From: Bdellovibrio sp. GT3
Lineage (GTDB): Bacteria > Bdellovibrionota > Bdellovibrionia > Bdellovibrionales > Bdellovibrionaceae
Length of the DNA stretch: 64,000 nt
Assembly: GCF_037996765.1 (NCBI RefSeq)
Contig: NZ_JBBNAD010000005.1
Location: 900,001 to 964,000, forward strand
Direction of reading: 5' to 3'
This document shows positions 1 to 7,753 of this stretch, piece by piece. Each line of letters starts with the position of its first letter. Position 1 is the stretch's first letter. The notes beneath the pieces were generated by a model that saw only the letters and a program-made list of their open reading frames with translations, did no database searches and was not told where the DNA came from. The translations under genes and the position numbers were made by a program.

Positions 1-2
1 TA

Positions 3-269
3 AAGATGGGGGCGGCGCGGACACATCTTGGAAGCTCTTCTTCATTGGTGACTCGTCATCATATGAACTGGCGAATTCAAAGTATGGCAAAGCTTCAACA
101 AAATCGGGACGAAGACTTTTTCTACACGGGTCCGATGGTTTTATCCGAGGAAGTGGCGAACTGGATTCGTCAGGAGCTGCCAAGCTTTGTCGAGTCAATG
201 AATGCGAAACTGATTCCCTCGCCGTCGGAAACAGTTCGCTGTCTGAATATTGATTTCTTTGAGTATTAG
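3..269 (+). CDS. TIGR02147-type (DUF4423) regulator, C-terminal fragment
   Basis: The reading frame is open to the left edge, so only the last ~88 residues of a longer gene are present. The tail has a His-Met-Asn-Trp segment, an acidic stretch with Phe-Phe, then Leu-Ser-Glu-Glu and an amphipathic helix, ending in LNIDFFEY. This matches the end of TIGR02147 proteins, which typically finish with a Val-x-x-Leu-Asn-x-x-Phe-Phe block. The family is abundant in Bdellovibrio and Fibrobacter and is presumed to be transcriptional regulators with an upstream HTH, which is not visible here. It converges with the lipoprotein gene that ends at 266, overlapping it by 4 nt. Confidence 0.6.
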   Translation, partial: KMGAARTHLGSSSSLVTRHHMNWRIQSMAKLQQNRDEDFFYTGPMVLSEEVANWIRQELPSFVESMNAKLIPSPSETVRCLNIDFFEY

Positions 270-1222
270 TAAGTACGGAAATCGTTAATTTTAATCCACG
301 CATTCAATTCGGCTGCAGAGATGTCGCCGTTGCGGTTCCATAGATGAACACCCAGTTCGCGAATGCCGTCATAATCATGATTCGTCAGTTCCAAATCCGG
401 ATTCTGCCCCGGAACAACTGCGAATGCATCCTTTCTGCCGAACATATACGTCGTTGCACATTCCTCGCGGCCTTTTTGGTAGGCTTTGATTTTGGTAGTG
501 TCTAACTTCAGCAATGCAATAGACGAGTAACAGTTGTCGACTTCGCTTTTCAATTTCATTAGGCGCACGCCCATCAGGATTTCGTGAAGGATAAGACGGC
601 CTTTTGATTCAGGGGACTCGAAGGCATTATAGTATTTGGTGTTGATCCAAATCGAGCGAAGATTTTGCAATGCAAATTGTTGTACTGATTCGTCGGCGAA
701 CTTCAATCCAATTTGCGATGCTCTTAGTGCCTTCAGTTCAACAGGAACCATGTACCAGGTTCTTTCGTTGGCAATATGAATCATGTCAGAGGCGAAGCGC
801 GGGTGAGTTTCAGCCAGCTTAGTGATGATTGGCAGAACGAACTGCAAGTAGTTCGCTTCTTTTTGAATGTTTACTGCATAGTCTTCAATGTTGCGGCCTT
901 GAACCCCGTTGTCACCACCGCTGTCGGTGCCGCCGACGTCACGACCCACAGGGTTTGACGGAGGGATGCCGCGCTTTGGAGGGTTTTTTGGTGGTGTCGT
1001 TGGCGAACCATCCGCAGACTTATCGCGTGGGTCAATTCCTTCTTCAGTTTCAGCTGTTTCCGATTGCTCGGGAGCCGGAGAGGAATTGCTATCTGGAGGA
1101 GGCAATTCCTTTTCCTTTTGACTGTCTGAGCGCGGTGGTGCCTCTTGAATAATGACTGTCTTGTCCTGGCAGGCAGCAAGTGTGCCGATCACCAAAATCA
1201 TCAGAAGTAATTTTGTTTTCAC
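266..1222 (-). CDS. Proline-rich lipoprotein, function unknown
   Basis: A signal peptide ends in the lipobox LAAC (about residues 15-18), so this is a predicted lipoprotein. Residues ~25-110 form a low-complexity Pro/Ser/Glu/Asp/Gly linker. The remaining ~200 residues look globular and contain paired Cys residues (NCYSS, EECATTY). The start is GTG at 1222, preceded by a strong AGGAGGT five bases upstream. The GTG overlaps the TGA of the upstream small exported gene (GTGA), so the two are translationally coupled. I recognise no family. The linker suggests a surface protein whose C-terminal domain is held away from the membrane. Confidence 0.8.
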   Translation of the reverse strand: MKTKLLLMILVIGTLAACQDKTVIIQEAPPRSDSQKEKELPPPDSNSSPAPEQSETAETEEGIDPRDKSADGSPTTPPKNPPKRGIPPSNPVGRDVGGTDSGGDNGVQGRNIEDYAVNIQKEANYLQFVLPIITKLAETHPRFASDMIHIANERTWYMVPVELKALRASQIGLKFADESVQQFALQNLRSIWINTKYYNAFESPESKGRLILHEILMGVRLMKLKSEVDNCYSSIALLKLDTTKIKAYQKGREECATTYMFGRKDAFAVVPGQNPDLELTNHDYDGIRELGVHLWNRNGDISAAELNAWIKINDFRTY

Positions 1223-1584
1223 AAATTACCTCCTGATCGCGTGGTCACTTCCAAAGTGGAAAGATTGATTGCAGTTTCCTGTAGTGCGCCATGATTGCGA
1301 TTGAATAGTACCAGTTGATTTTCGTCGATATCGACATATCCGGAGTCACCTTTAAGGAAGATCACTTTGCCTTCGCTAGTGATTGTGACTGCAGGATTTT
1401 TTAAGGAATGAAGCATTTTGATCTGACTGCCTTGAGTTTTGTCAGCGGTCACAACGGCGCAAGAGTTTTTGCCGTTGCAAGTTGTAAGTTTAAAGCCGCT
1501 GATGGATGATTCAACGCCCGCCGCAGAGGCCAGAGCCCCTGCGAGTACCATTCCTAAATTTAGAAGTAGGTTGAGCGTTTTCAT
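1219..1584 (-). CDS. Small exported protein, function unknown
   Basis: 121 residues with an N-terminal signal peptide (roughly residues 1-21, ending Ala-Ser-Ala-Ala-Gly). The mature part is ~100 residues of alternating polar and hydrophobic residues, suggesting a small beta-rich domain, with two Cys (TCNGKNSCAV) that could form a disulphide. It is the middle gene of three on the minus strand, 20 nt after the upstream lipoprotein gene and overlapping the downstream one by 4 nt. It probably acts in the same envelope complex, but I recognise no family. Confidence 0.7.
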   Translation of the reverse strand: MKTLNLLLNLGMVLAGALASAAGVESSISGFKLTTCNGKNSCAVVTADKTQGSQIKMLHSLKNPAVTITSEGKVIFLKGDSGYVDIDENQLVLFNRNHGALQETAINLSTLEVTTRSGGNL

Positions 1585-1604
1585 TCGTAGTTATTCCAAA
1601 AAAT

Positions 1605-2813
1605 TTATTTTGTTTTCAATACTTGATCAGCGTCGCCGTTGACTAGAATTCCGCCCATAGTTTTGTCGCGGAAAGATTCGATTTTTTGGCCATCAGCACT
1701 CCAAGTCGCCGGAGCAAGTTCTTTCAAAGAGGCAACTGGATTATTGAACAAAGCCAGCGCATTTACCGATGTCGTCGTGCTATTGCCTAAATCCACAGTG
1801 ATTGCGCCATTGATAGCTTGTTCCGCTTGAGTCATGTTTTTTTGGAATTCAACATTAGCAGTAAAGCAGAAGGCGTCGCCGTTTTCGATCAGGTGATTCT
1901 TTCTGTTTTGGTTGCATAGTTTGTCGCTGTATTTTTGAACCCATTTAACTGCGACCAACATGTCGGTTGCGATAGATTTAATGGATTTCAAACCTTCTTT
2001 ATCCAATACATTCAGGTTCATTTTCGACATTATGCCTTCAGTGATTTGTTGCTGAGTAAGCGCCTTGCCTTCAATTTCTTTAGAGTATTCAGTAAAACCA
2101 TCCATGTTGTACGAAGTGTAAATAGTTACATAAAGAATTTCTGCGGCAGCTTCCTGTTTCAAAACCATCAGATCAGCGATATTCACGCGGACGGTTGATG
2201 CCTGATCAAGGTCGCACTCGTATCTGGAGTTTTCGCCATTTTCGATAATTACGCAGTTCTGCTCCAGGCGATCGTTAATTTGTGCCTGAAAAACATAAGG
2301 ATTCATTTTTAGATCCAATGTCAGTTCTGGATTCTCTGCAATAAATTGTCTGAATTCCACCAGGGCTTTTCTGTATTCGATCAAAGTTTTTTGTACACCG
2401 GATTCAGACTGAATTGGGGCTGACTTTTCCGGAGTCATCAAAAACTTCTTCATTGGATATGATGGAAGACCCTTCATTTGTTGTTCGTACTGTTGGATGT
2501 CGCCAACCTTTTGAACGAATGGTTTGACGTTGGTGCCAAATCCACGAAGGACCATGAAACGTTTAAGAAATTTTTGGTAAAATTTCGCTTTCATGTCTTG
2601 TGGGTTTTTCTCCAATGCCATTTCGAATGCGCGGTAGGCAAGATTCAAAGTGTAGGGTGCTACAAGTTGTTCGCCAGCTTCAGTAAGCTCATCAGCGGAT
2701 TTGCTGTTGTTAACTTCAACAAGTACTTTTTCTTTTTTTGGCGCCTCAGAGCACGCTGAAAGTGTAGCGGCAAGGGCTGAGCACATAACTATTGTTTTAA
2801 TCATCTTTTTCAT
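1605..2813 (-). CDS. Lipoprotein with TPR-like N-terminal helix pair, function unknown
   Basis: The start is the ATG at 2813 (MKKMIKTIVM), which has a GGA five bases upstream. The alternative ATG at 2822 lies too close to its own AAAGG. A signal peptide ends in LSAC, a lipobox. Residues ~45-75 (LAYRAFEMALEKNPQDMKAK) look like one tetratricopeptide-type helix pair. The rest is mostly alpha-helical with several Cys and matches no family I know. First gene of a three-gene minus-strand operon with the small exported protein and the Pro-rich lipoprotein, all envelope-directed. Confidence 0.75.
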   Translation of the reverse strand: MKKMIKTIVMCSALAATLSACSEAPKKEKVLVEVNNSKSADELTEAGEQLVAPYTLNLAYRAFEMALEKNPQDMKAKFYQKFLKRFMVLRGFGTNVKPFVQKVGDIQQYEQQMKGLPSYPMKKFLMTPEKSAPIQSESGVQKTLIEYRKALVEFRQFIAENPELTLDLKMNPYVFQAQINDRLEQNCVIIENGENSRYECDLDQASTVRVNIADLMVLKQEAAAEILYVTIYTSYNMDGFTEYSKEIEGKALTQQQITEGIMSKMNLNVLDKEGLKSIKSIATDMLVAVKWVQKYSDKLCNQNRKNHLIENGDAFCFTANVEFQKNMTQAEQAINGAITVDLGNSTTTSVNALALFNNPVASLKELAPATWSADGQKIESFRDKTMGGILVNGDADQVLKTK

Positions 2814-2836
2814 AAGTTCCATCCTTTGCTAAAATC

Positions 2837-2873
2837 GTTTAGTTCGTTTCATTTCGATGAACGGAAACTAAAC
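2837..2873 (-). terminator. Possible terminator hairpin after the HExxH gene
   Basis: GTTTAGTT (2837-2844) pairs with AACTAAAC (2866-2873). On the minus strand the stem is followed by GATTTTAG, a short U-rich tail. The loop is long, so this is a weak call. Confidence 0.35.
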
Positions 2874-2877
2874 TCTT

Positions 2878-4113
2878 TTAGACGCGAACCACAGATCTGT
2901 TTTGTAAATAGTTGCCAAAAGTTTTAACCAAATGGTTAACTGTATTTTCTTCTAAATTCGTGGTCTTAACTACAAGGTTCGGGCCACGAAATCCCGAATC
3001 CTTCGCGAAATAAACGGTTTGCAGCGCCGGGTGACTGTCTAATGTTTTACCAAGGGCCGGAATTTGTGAAGACTGTACCCGTTGTTGCGACCATTCGATG
3101 ACCTGCAGAACCATCTCGCGAATCTTGACCCAGTCGTTTAAATCAGCCGGAATCGCCATACCCTGAAGGTCAAAGCTCATATATTCATAGGTTTTGTACT
3201 CGGTCGTGAAGATCACGCGAATCGCTCCGGTTTTGGGATCGTATTTGGCAGAGTAGGGGATGGCCCCGTGCATGATGCGTGTCTTTACTTTGGCAAGCAT
3301 CTCCAGGGATTCGGTGGTGAAGCGTTTTAAATTTTGGGCTCTGTCTTGGATAACGGTTTCACGATAACTTTTGATCTTGTCCAATGATTCGGAACTCAGT
3401 CCCTGCGAGATAAGATCCAGATCGCGTTGTGTGTTGCTCGCCACATCAGTTAGTAAGTGGAAATCCTGCAATTGTGTTTCGATTTCATCGACGCGGAAGT
3501 AGTTTCCGTAATTCACGGACCTGCGACCTTCTGAGTTCATCAGTTCAAGGCGGGCCAGGGTCATTTTTCCTTCGCGCACTTTTTCGTGTTCTGTCGAGTG
3601 AAGTTGTTCGTGTTGTAGTGTGGAGGTTGCGCCCAGCAAGTTCAGCTGAAAGACATGGGGGCCCACAAAGATCTTCTCTTCGATAAAGTGACCAAAGAAT
3701 TTGTAATTATAAAGGTACAACGGATCCAGGATCACCGGAACCTTTGAATCCACCATGGATTTAGCAATGGCATCCCCTTGCGGGTTGCCACTCAGTTGAT
3801 AGCGGGTATAGGTCAGCGCTTGGTCTTTTATCCTTAGAGAAGTTGGCAGTTTGATAAAGTTGATACCAGCAAGCTTGAAATAAGACTCATTCAGCGATTC
3901 AACACTTCTGATTTGCTGTTCAAGGTCCTTGGGCGCAGCACGGCCTTCAGCTTTCAGGGCTTTAACCAGTTGTTCTGTTTTGGATGTTACCTGATCCAAA
4001 GCAGAATAGCTGGTGCCGCACAGAAACCTGCCGCAATTTTGGCGCGCCTCTGCCGAGTTGTTCGACAATAGGATCGCGCTAAATAAGATTAAAGCCTTAA
4101 ATAGCGAATTCAT
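2878..4113 (-). CDS. Exported putative zinc metallopeptidase-like protein (HExxH)
   Basis: The start is taken as ATG 4113 (MNSLFKALIL), which begins a clear signal peptide ending Ser-Ala-Glu-Ala. A GTG at 4164 in the same frame lies inside a perfect hairpin and is unlikely. The mature protein has HEQLHSTEHEK (about residues 185-195), an HExxH motif typical of zincins. It is followed ~35 residues later by DEIETQLQDF, which could supply the third ligand. Two Cys near the N-terminus (NCGRFLCG) may form a disulphide. I cannot assign a named peptidase family. HExxH can occur by chance, so peptidase activity is an inference. Confidence 0.6.
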   Translation of the reverse strand: MNSLFKALILFSAILLSNNSAEARQNCGRFLCGTSYSALDQVTSKTEQLVKALKAEGRAAPKDLEQQIRSVESLNESYFKLAGINFIKLPTSLRIKDQALTYTRYQLSGNPQGDAIAKSMVDSKVPVILDPLYLYNYKFFGHFIEEKIFVGPHVFQLNLLGATSTLQHEQLHSTEHEKVREGKMTLARLELMNSEGRRSVNYGNYFRVDEIETQLQDFHLLTDVASNTQRDLDLISQGLSSESLDKIKSYRETVIQDRAQNLKRFTTESLEMLAKVKTRIMHGAIPYSAKYDPKTGAIRVIFTTEYKTYEYMSFDLQGMAIPADLNDWVKIREMVLQVIEWSQQRVQSSQIPALGKTLDSHPALQTVYFAKDSGFRGPNLVVKTTNLEENTVNHLVKTFGNYLQNRSVVRV

Positions 4114-4144
4114 GATTTTAGGTGGAGCAAGGGTGGTGCCAGAA

Positions 4145-4165
4145 GGTGTCTCAGAGTGAGACACC
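4145..4165 (-). terminator. Perfect 9-bp hairpin after the tonB-like gene
   Basis: GGTGTCTCA-GAG-TGAGACACC on the plus strand is a perfect 9-bp stem with a 3-nt loop, 34 nt beyond the stop of the TonB gene. The U-tract on the minus strand is poor (TTCT), so it may be a weak terminator or an mRNA-stabilising hairpin. Confidence 0.5.
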
Positions 4166-4198
4166 TGGATTTTGATTGGGTCGGAGTGGAATCAGATA

Positions 4199-5194
4199 CT
4201 AGGATTCAAGAACGAAGTCCCAACGGATTTTTACAGTGCCGTCGCCTTCGATGATGCCTTTAGGTGGATTCGGGAATGGAGCTGCGGCACGGAATGCCTC
4301 GACGGCAGCCTCATCCAGATCGCGCACACCGGAGTCGCTCATCACTTGAACGTTTACCAAAGTGCCTTTGTCGTTTAGGACGATCATCAATTTGGTCACG
4401 CGGTCCTGTCCCGTGGAGGCAGGGGAGCGACCTTCTTTAAACATCTTCGAAAGTTTTTCGCGCACTTTGCCTTCCCAGTGTTGGGAGAGCTGACGGCGAA
4501 TGCGGTTGTAGTACGAGTAGTACTTGAACTCGCGCGTATTCAGCATAGTCTCTAGACCTTGCTCAACGTCTTTCACGTAGTCATTTGAACGGCTGACATC
4601 GGAACCTTCGTTGGTATCCATTTCGCCATTACCACGACCAAGGCCTTGGCCAGCTTGTTCGCCAGCCTCTTTTTTTAGATCAGCAACTTTTTGGCGTTCC
4701 AATGCTTCAGCAGCGTCGAAGTTTTTGAAAAGATCGCGAGCGATTTTTTCCCGTTGTTCAGGTGTGGCTTTGGGTTCTGCTTTGGCCGCAGACTTAGCCT
4801 TGCCGTCACCCTTAGGTCCGGTTTTTTGGGGAGCTTCCTTTTTCAGATTCTGAAACTCACCATGCTCTTTAGCGATTGTCTGCTTAGTCACTGTTTGGTT
4901 TTTCACGCTCAAAAAGCGCGAGTTGACCGGTTCAGTCTCGTTAAGGGACTTTTCGCTTTGTTCAACAACTTGATTTTTTGGAACCGTCGGGGCTGGAGCC
5001 TTTTTCATTTGCTCAGCCTGTTGTGCTGCCATCAGCATTTGCGCTTCCTCTGGGGAAATCAAATCAATGCTGACTGCTTCCTGTTTTGGAAAACGATGCT
5101 TTAGGGCTTCCACCAAATACAGCCCTCCGAAGACCACAACGTGGACTGCGACAGAGAGGAGCACATACTTTTTGAAAGACGGTGACTTCATCAT
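4199..5194 (-). CDS. TonB family energy transducer (TonB/TolA-like)
   Basis: 331 residues. An N-terminal membrane anchor (~residues 10-28, YVLLSVAVHVVVFGGLYLV) is followed by a long charged periplasmic linker rich in Lys, Ala, Glu and Pro. A TonB C-terminal domain occupies ~245-331, ending in the typical pattern with SDSGVRDLDEAAVEAF and FPNPP. Such proteins carry proton-motive force from ExbB/ExbD to outer-membrane receptors. No exbBD lies beside it; an exbB-exbD pair without tonB sits at 57.9-59.0 kb. It is divergent from the PP2C gene, and a GAGG stands just before the ATG. Confidence 0.85.
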   Translation of the reverse strand: MMKSPSFKKYVLLSVAVHVVVFGGLYLVEALKHRFPKQEAVSIDLISPEEAQMLMAAQQAEQMKKAPAPTVPKNQVVEQSEKSLNETEPVNSRFLSVKNQTVTKQTIAKEHGEFQNLKKEAPQKTGPKGDGKAKSAAKAEPKATPEQREKIARDLFKNFDAAEALERQKVADLKKEAGEQAGQGLGRGNGEMDTNEGSDVSRSNDYVKDVEQGLETMLNTREFKYYSYYNRIRRQLSQHWEGKVREKLSKMFKEGRSPASTGQDRVTKLMIVLNDKGTLVNVQVMSDSGVRDLDEAAVEAFRAAAPFPNPPKGIIEGDGTVKIRWDFVLES

Positions 5195-5327
5195 AGGACC
5201 TCACCCCTTTCTATCGGTATTATGACACCCAAGGATTAGAAAGAGGTGAACCAGACCCAAAGATTTCGACAGAGGTCTAGGACCGGACTTTGACGAATCA
5301 TGGCCTATAGGTGAGAATGTAACTTCT

Positions 5328-6053
5328 ATGAAATTTGACTGCTGGTATTTAACAGATAAAGGTCTTCGACGTGAATCAAATCAAGACTCATGCCTCGTCA
5401 ACAAAGAGCTGGGACTCTTTGTTGTTGCCGATGGGATGGGAGGACATTCTGGTGGCGAAGTCGCTTCCAGTATGGCTGTTGAAACAGTTGAGGAAATCAT
5501 GCTTCAACCTGGCGCTTCAAATAGATCGCCTCGCGAAATGATCCAGCTGGCTTACGAAGAATCATCCCGTCGAATTTTTGATAAAGCAGCCAACGAGCGT
5601 CCTGAATTGTCAGGCATGGGGACGACAATGGTGATGGCCTACTTGCGTGGTAATCATCTGTATGTTGGAAATGTCGGGGATTCCCGTTGTTACATGTATA
5701 AGAAGCCGCAACTTTGGCAAATCACCGAAGATCACTCTTTGATCAACGAACAACTGCGCGCCGGTGTGATGAGTGAAGAACAGGTTCGCCAGTTTGTGGG
5801 TCGCAACGTCATCACACGCAGCGTGGGTTATGAGCGCGAAACTTTTCCGGATATCATCGAGAGAGAAGTTGCTCCTGGTGAAATGTTTTTGCTGTGTTCC
5901 GACGGCCTTTCAGGTTTGGTGGAAGATCCAAAAATTTGCGATATTTTGAATAAGAATAAACCTGACAAAGTGGTTAAAGCCTGTGTAGAACAGGCATTGG
6001 CCAACGGTGGTGACGACAACGTCATTGTTATGTTGATACATTTTTACGAGTAA
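5328..6053 (+). CDS. PP2C-family Ser/Thr protein phosphatase (Stp1-like)
   Basis: 241 residues, the full length of a bacterial PP2C (PPM) phosphatase. All metal-binding motifs are present: RESNQD (~15-20), VADGMGGHSGG (~33-43), GDSR (~116-119), CSDGLSG (~189-195) and GGDDN (~226-230). It should remove phosphate from Ser/Thr of proteins phosphorylated by Hanks-type kinases, using two Mn or Mg ions. It is cytoplasmic with no signal peptide, and is followed 23 nt later by the M23 peptidase gene, probably in one transcript. It contrasts with the PP2C-like protein at 55.3-56.0 kb, which lacks these residues. Confidence 0.93.
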   Translation: MKFDCWYLTDKGLRRESNQDSCLVNKELGLFVVADGMGGHSGGEVASSMAVETVEEIMLQPGASNRSPREMIQLAYEESSRRIFDKAANERPELSGMGTTMVMAYLRGNHLYVGNVGDSRCYMYKKPQLWQITEDHSLINEQLRAGVMSEEQVRQFVGRNVITRSVGYERETFPDIIEREVAPGEMFLLCSDGLSGLVEDPKICDILNKNKPDKVVKACVEQALANGGDDNVIVMLIHFYE

Positions 6054-6076
6054 TCGGTTAGTGGATTGGGGAATTT

Positions 6077-7081
6077 TTGGATAAAAAGAAAGTCACGCTA
6101 TTTATAGTGAGCAACCAAACGGGCAAAACCCGTAAATTGGTGCTCTCTGCTGCTTGGCTAAAGGCTGTATCCTTTATTTCCGCTGTCGTAATTATTATTT
6201 TTGCGGCGGGCATGGTCGACTATTTCGGCTTGCTGTTGCAGGCCATGGAAAATAAGCGCCTTAAAGCTGAAAATGCTCAGCTTCAAAAACAATTCCAGGT
6301 TGTTGAAAGCAAAGTCAGTGCCCTTGAAAACTCCCTTGAGCGCGTAAAAACATTTACGACAAAACTTAAATTGATCACCAACGTTGATGCTGAAGATCGC
6401 ATCACCAAGCTCACAATGGGACCAAAGCCTGCACCAAATCAACCGGTGGAGGAGTATGAACCAATGGAATCCCGTGATGACGGTGAAGCATTGACTCAAC
6501 AGGATGCTACGTTTGCAAATCAAAAACCATTGAATGATCAAACTGGTGAACTGGCCAACGAAACGGCGGACAAGGATTACGCATCCCTTGTTATTCGTAT
6601 CGAAAAAGCAGTGAAAGAAACTCAGCTGAAAGAGCAAAGTGTTATTGATCTTTGGGAAAGCTTGTCTGAGCGCCAAAGTTTGTTGAACGCCACTCCGAAT
6701 ATGAAGCCTGCCAAGGGATGGATTACCTCCCGCTTTGGTTACAGAACTTCGCCGTTCACCGGAAAGACCACGCTCCATGCAGGTCTTGATATCGCAGCAG
6801 CACCGGGATCTCCTATCTATGCTCCGGCAGACGGGGTCGTGATATTTGCAAGCTATGACGAAGGATACGGTAAACTGGTTAGTATCGATCATGGTTTTGG
6901 TGTGACAACTCGTTACGGTCATATGTCACAAATCTATGTTCAGGTTGGACAACGTGTCAGCAAATGGGATGTGATCGGAGCCGTAGGTAATACCGGCAGA
7001 TCCACAGGTCCTCACTGTCACTATGAAGTTCGCATCAATGGAACACCTGTCGATCCAATCAACTACATCCTGGATGAATAA
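6077..7081 (+). CDS. M23 (LytM) family peptidoglycan endopeptidase, membrane-anchored
   Basis: The start is a TTG codon at 6077 with a G-rich stretch upstream. A transmembrane segment (~residues 24-46) is followed by a coiled coil (~55-95), an acidic linker and a C-terminal peptidase M23 domain (~210-330). Its zinc ligands are visible: HAGLD (~233-237) and HCHYE (~312-316), with the upstream SRFGYR. Such enzymes cut cross-bridge peptides of peptidoglycan or, if degenerate, activate amidases; here the ligands look intact. The layout (TM, coiled coil, LytM) resembles cell-division or shape-related endopeptidases. In a predator it could act on self or prey wall. Confidence 0.9.
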   Translation: MDKKKVTLFIVSNQTGKTRKLVLSAAWLKAVSFISAVVIIIFAAGMVDYFGLLLQAMENKRLKAENAQLQKQFQVVESKVSALENSLERVKTFTTKLKLITNVDAEDRITKLTMGPKPAPNQPVEEYEPMESRDDGEALTQQDATFANQKPLNDQTGELANETADKDYASLVIRIEKAVKETQLKEQSVIDLWESLSERQSLLNATPNMKPAKGWITSRFGYRTSPFTGKTTLHAGLDIAAAPGSPIYAPADGVVIFASYDEGYGKLVSIDHGFGVTTRYGHMSQIYVQVGQRVSKWDVIGAVGNTGRSTGPHCHYEVRINGTPVDPINYILDE

Positions 7082-7143
7082 CATCATTTAGAGTTTGGAA
7101 TTTCCAAGAAAAGCCTTCTACAATTCTTTTGTAGGGGGTTTTT

Positions 7144-7740
7144 ATGCGTCTGATTTCAACTGTGTTATTGCTTACCTCGTTTTCGTCGGTGGTTTGGGCG
7201 GCTTTACCTCCACAATTTTCTGAGTGTTTAAGCACCGACGGTAGTTCCGCATCAATCTACGACGTTAAAGAGATCGCCAAAGTTGCAAAGGTGAATTACT
7301 GCCAGAATCAACTGGGTCTAACCAACAAATTCGATACCTTGGATTTGTTGAAGACAGGCAACGTGAACGTCGGTATTTCAGTTGCCAAGACCACATATAC
7401 TCGCGAAGACCTGATGGAGTTGGCAAAAGCAGGATCCTACGTTTTATATGTTGATGGCAATCGTATCGCGAAAGAGTACCTCACGGACCTGGCCAAGAAC
7501 GGTGTGCAATTGGTGGTCATGAGCGCGACCGCTGGTTTGGCAAAGCAGGATCTGCTGGATTTCGCCAAAGTTCGTCCCTTTGTTTACAATATCAATTCCA
7601 ATGTTGTTAAAGAAGACGTTAAAGAGCTGGTGGGGGCGGGAGTCACTGTGATTTTTCGTTCAAACGCATCGGGCTTGAGCCGCGAGCAGATTATTGAAAT
7701 CGCCAAGGTGAACCCGGACTTGGTCACGCTTTCACCTTAG
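7144..7740 (+). CDS. Exported protein of ~23-residue tandem repeats, function unknown
   Basis: 198 residues with a signal peptide (residues 1-19, ending VWA) and a strong GGGGG ribosome-binding site before the ATG. From ~residue 90 the mature part is four or five degenerate repeats of ~23 residues, each of the form Glu-Asp-Leu-x-Glu-Leu-Ala-Lys-x-Gly followed by a Val/Ile-rich strand: REDLMELAKAG, KEYLTDLAKNG, KQDLLDFAKVR, KEDVKELVGAG, REQIIEIAKVN. This suggests a helix-strand solenoid, probably a periplasmic or surface binding scaffold. I do not recognise a named repeat family. Confidence 0.75.
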   Translation: MRLISTVLLLTSFSSVVWAALPPQFSECLSTDGSSASIYDVKEIAKVAKVNYCQNQLGLTNKFDTLDLLKTGNVNVGISVAKTTYTREDLMELAKAGSYVLYVDGNRIAKEYLTDLAKNGVQLVVMSATAGLAKQDLLDFAKVRPFVYNINSNVVKEDVKELVGAGVTVIFRSNASGLSREQIIEIAKVNPDLVTLSP

Positions 7741-7753
7741 CTTTTGATTTTTA

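Noticed and set aside
4111-4164. GTG at 4164 as start of the HExxH protein
   Set aside because: It lies inside a perfect hairpin and would put 17 residues before a normal signal peptide; ATG 4113 is preferred.
6158-6922. 254-codon minus-strand frame inside the M23 gene
   Set aside because: Antisense to a gene with intact peptidase motifs; Cys/His-rich with no protein character.
7098-7126. Hairpin CTACAA ... TTGTAG before the repeat protein
   Set aside because: The stem is only 6 bp and AT-rich and it overlaps the ribosome-binding site of the next gene; not convincing as a terminator.
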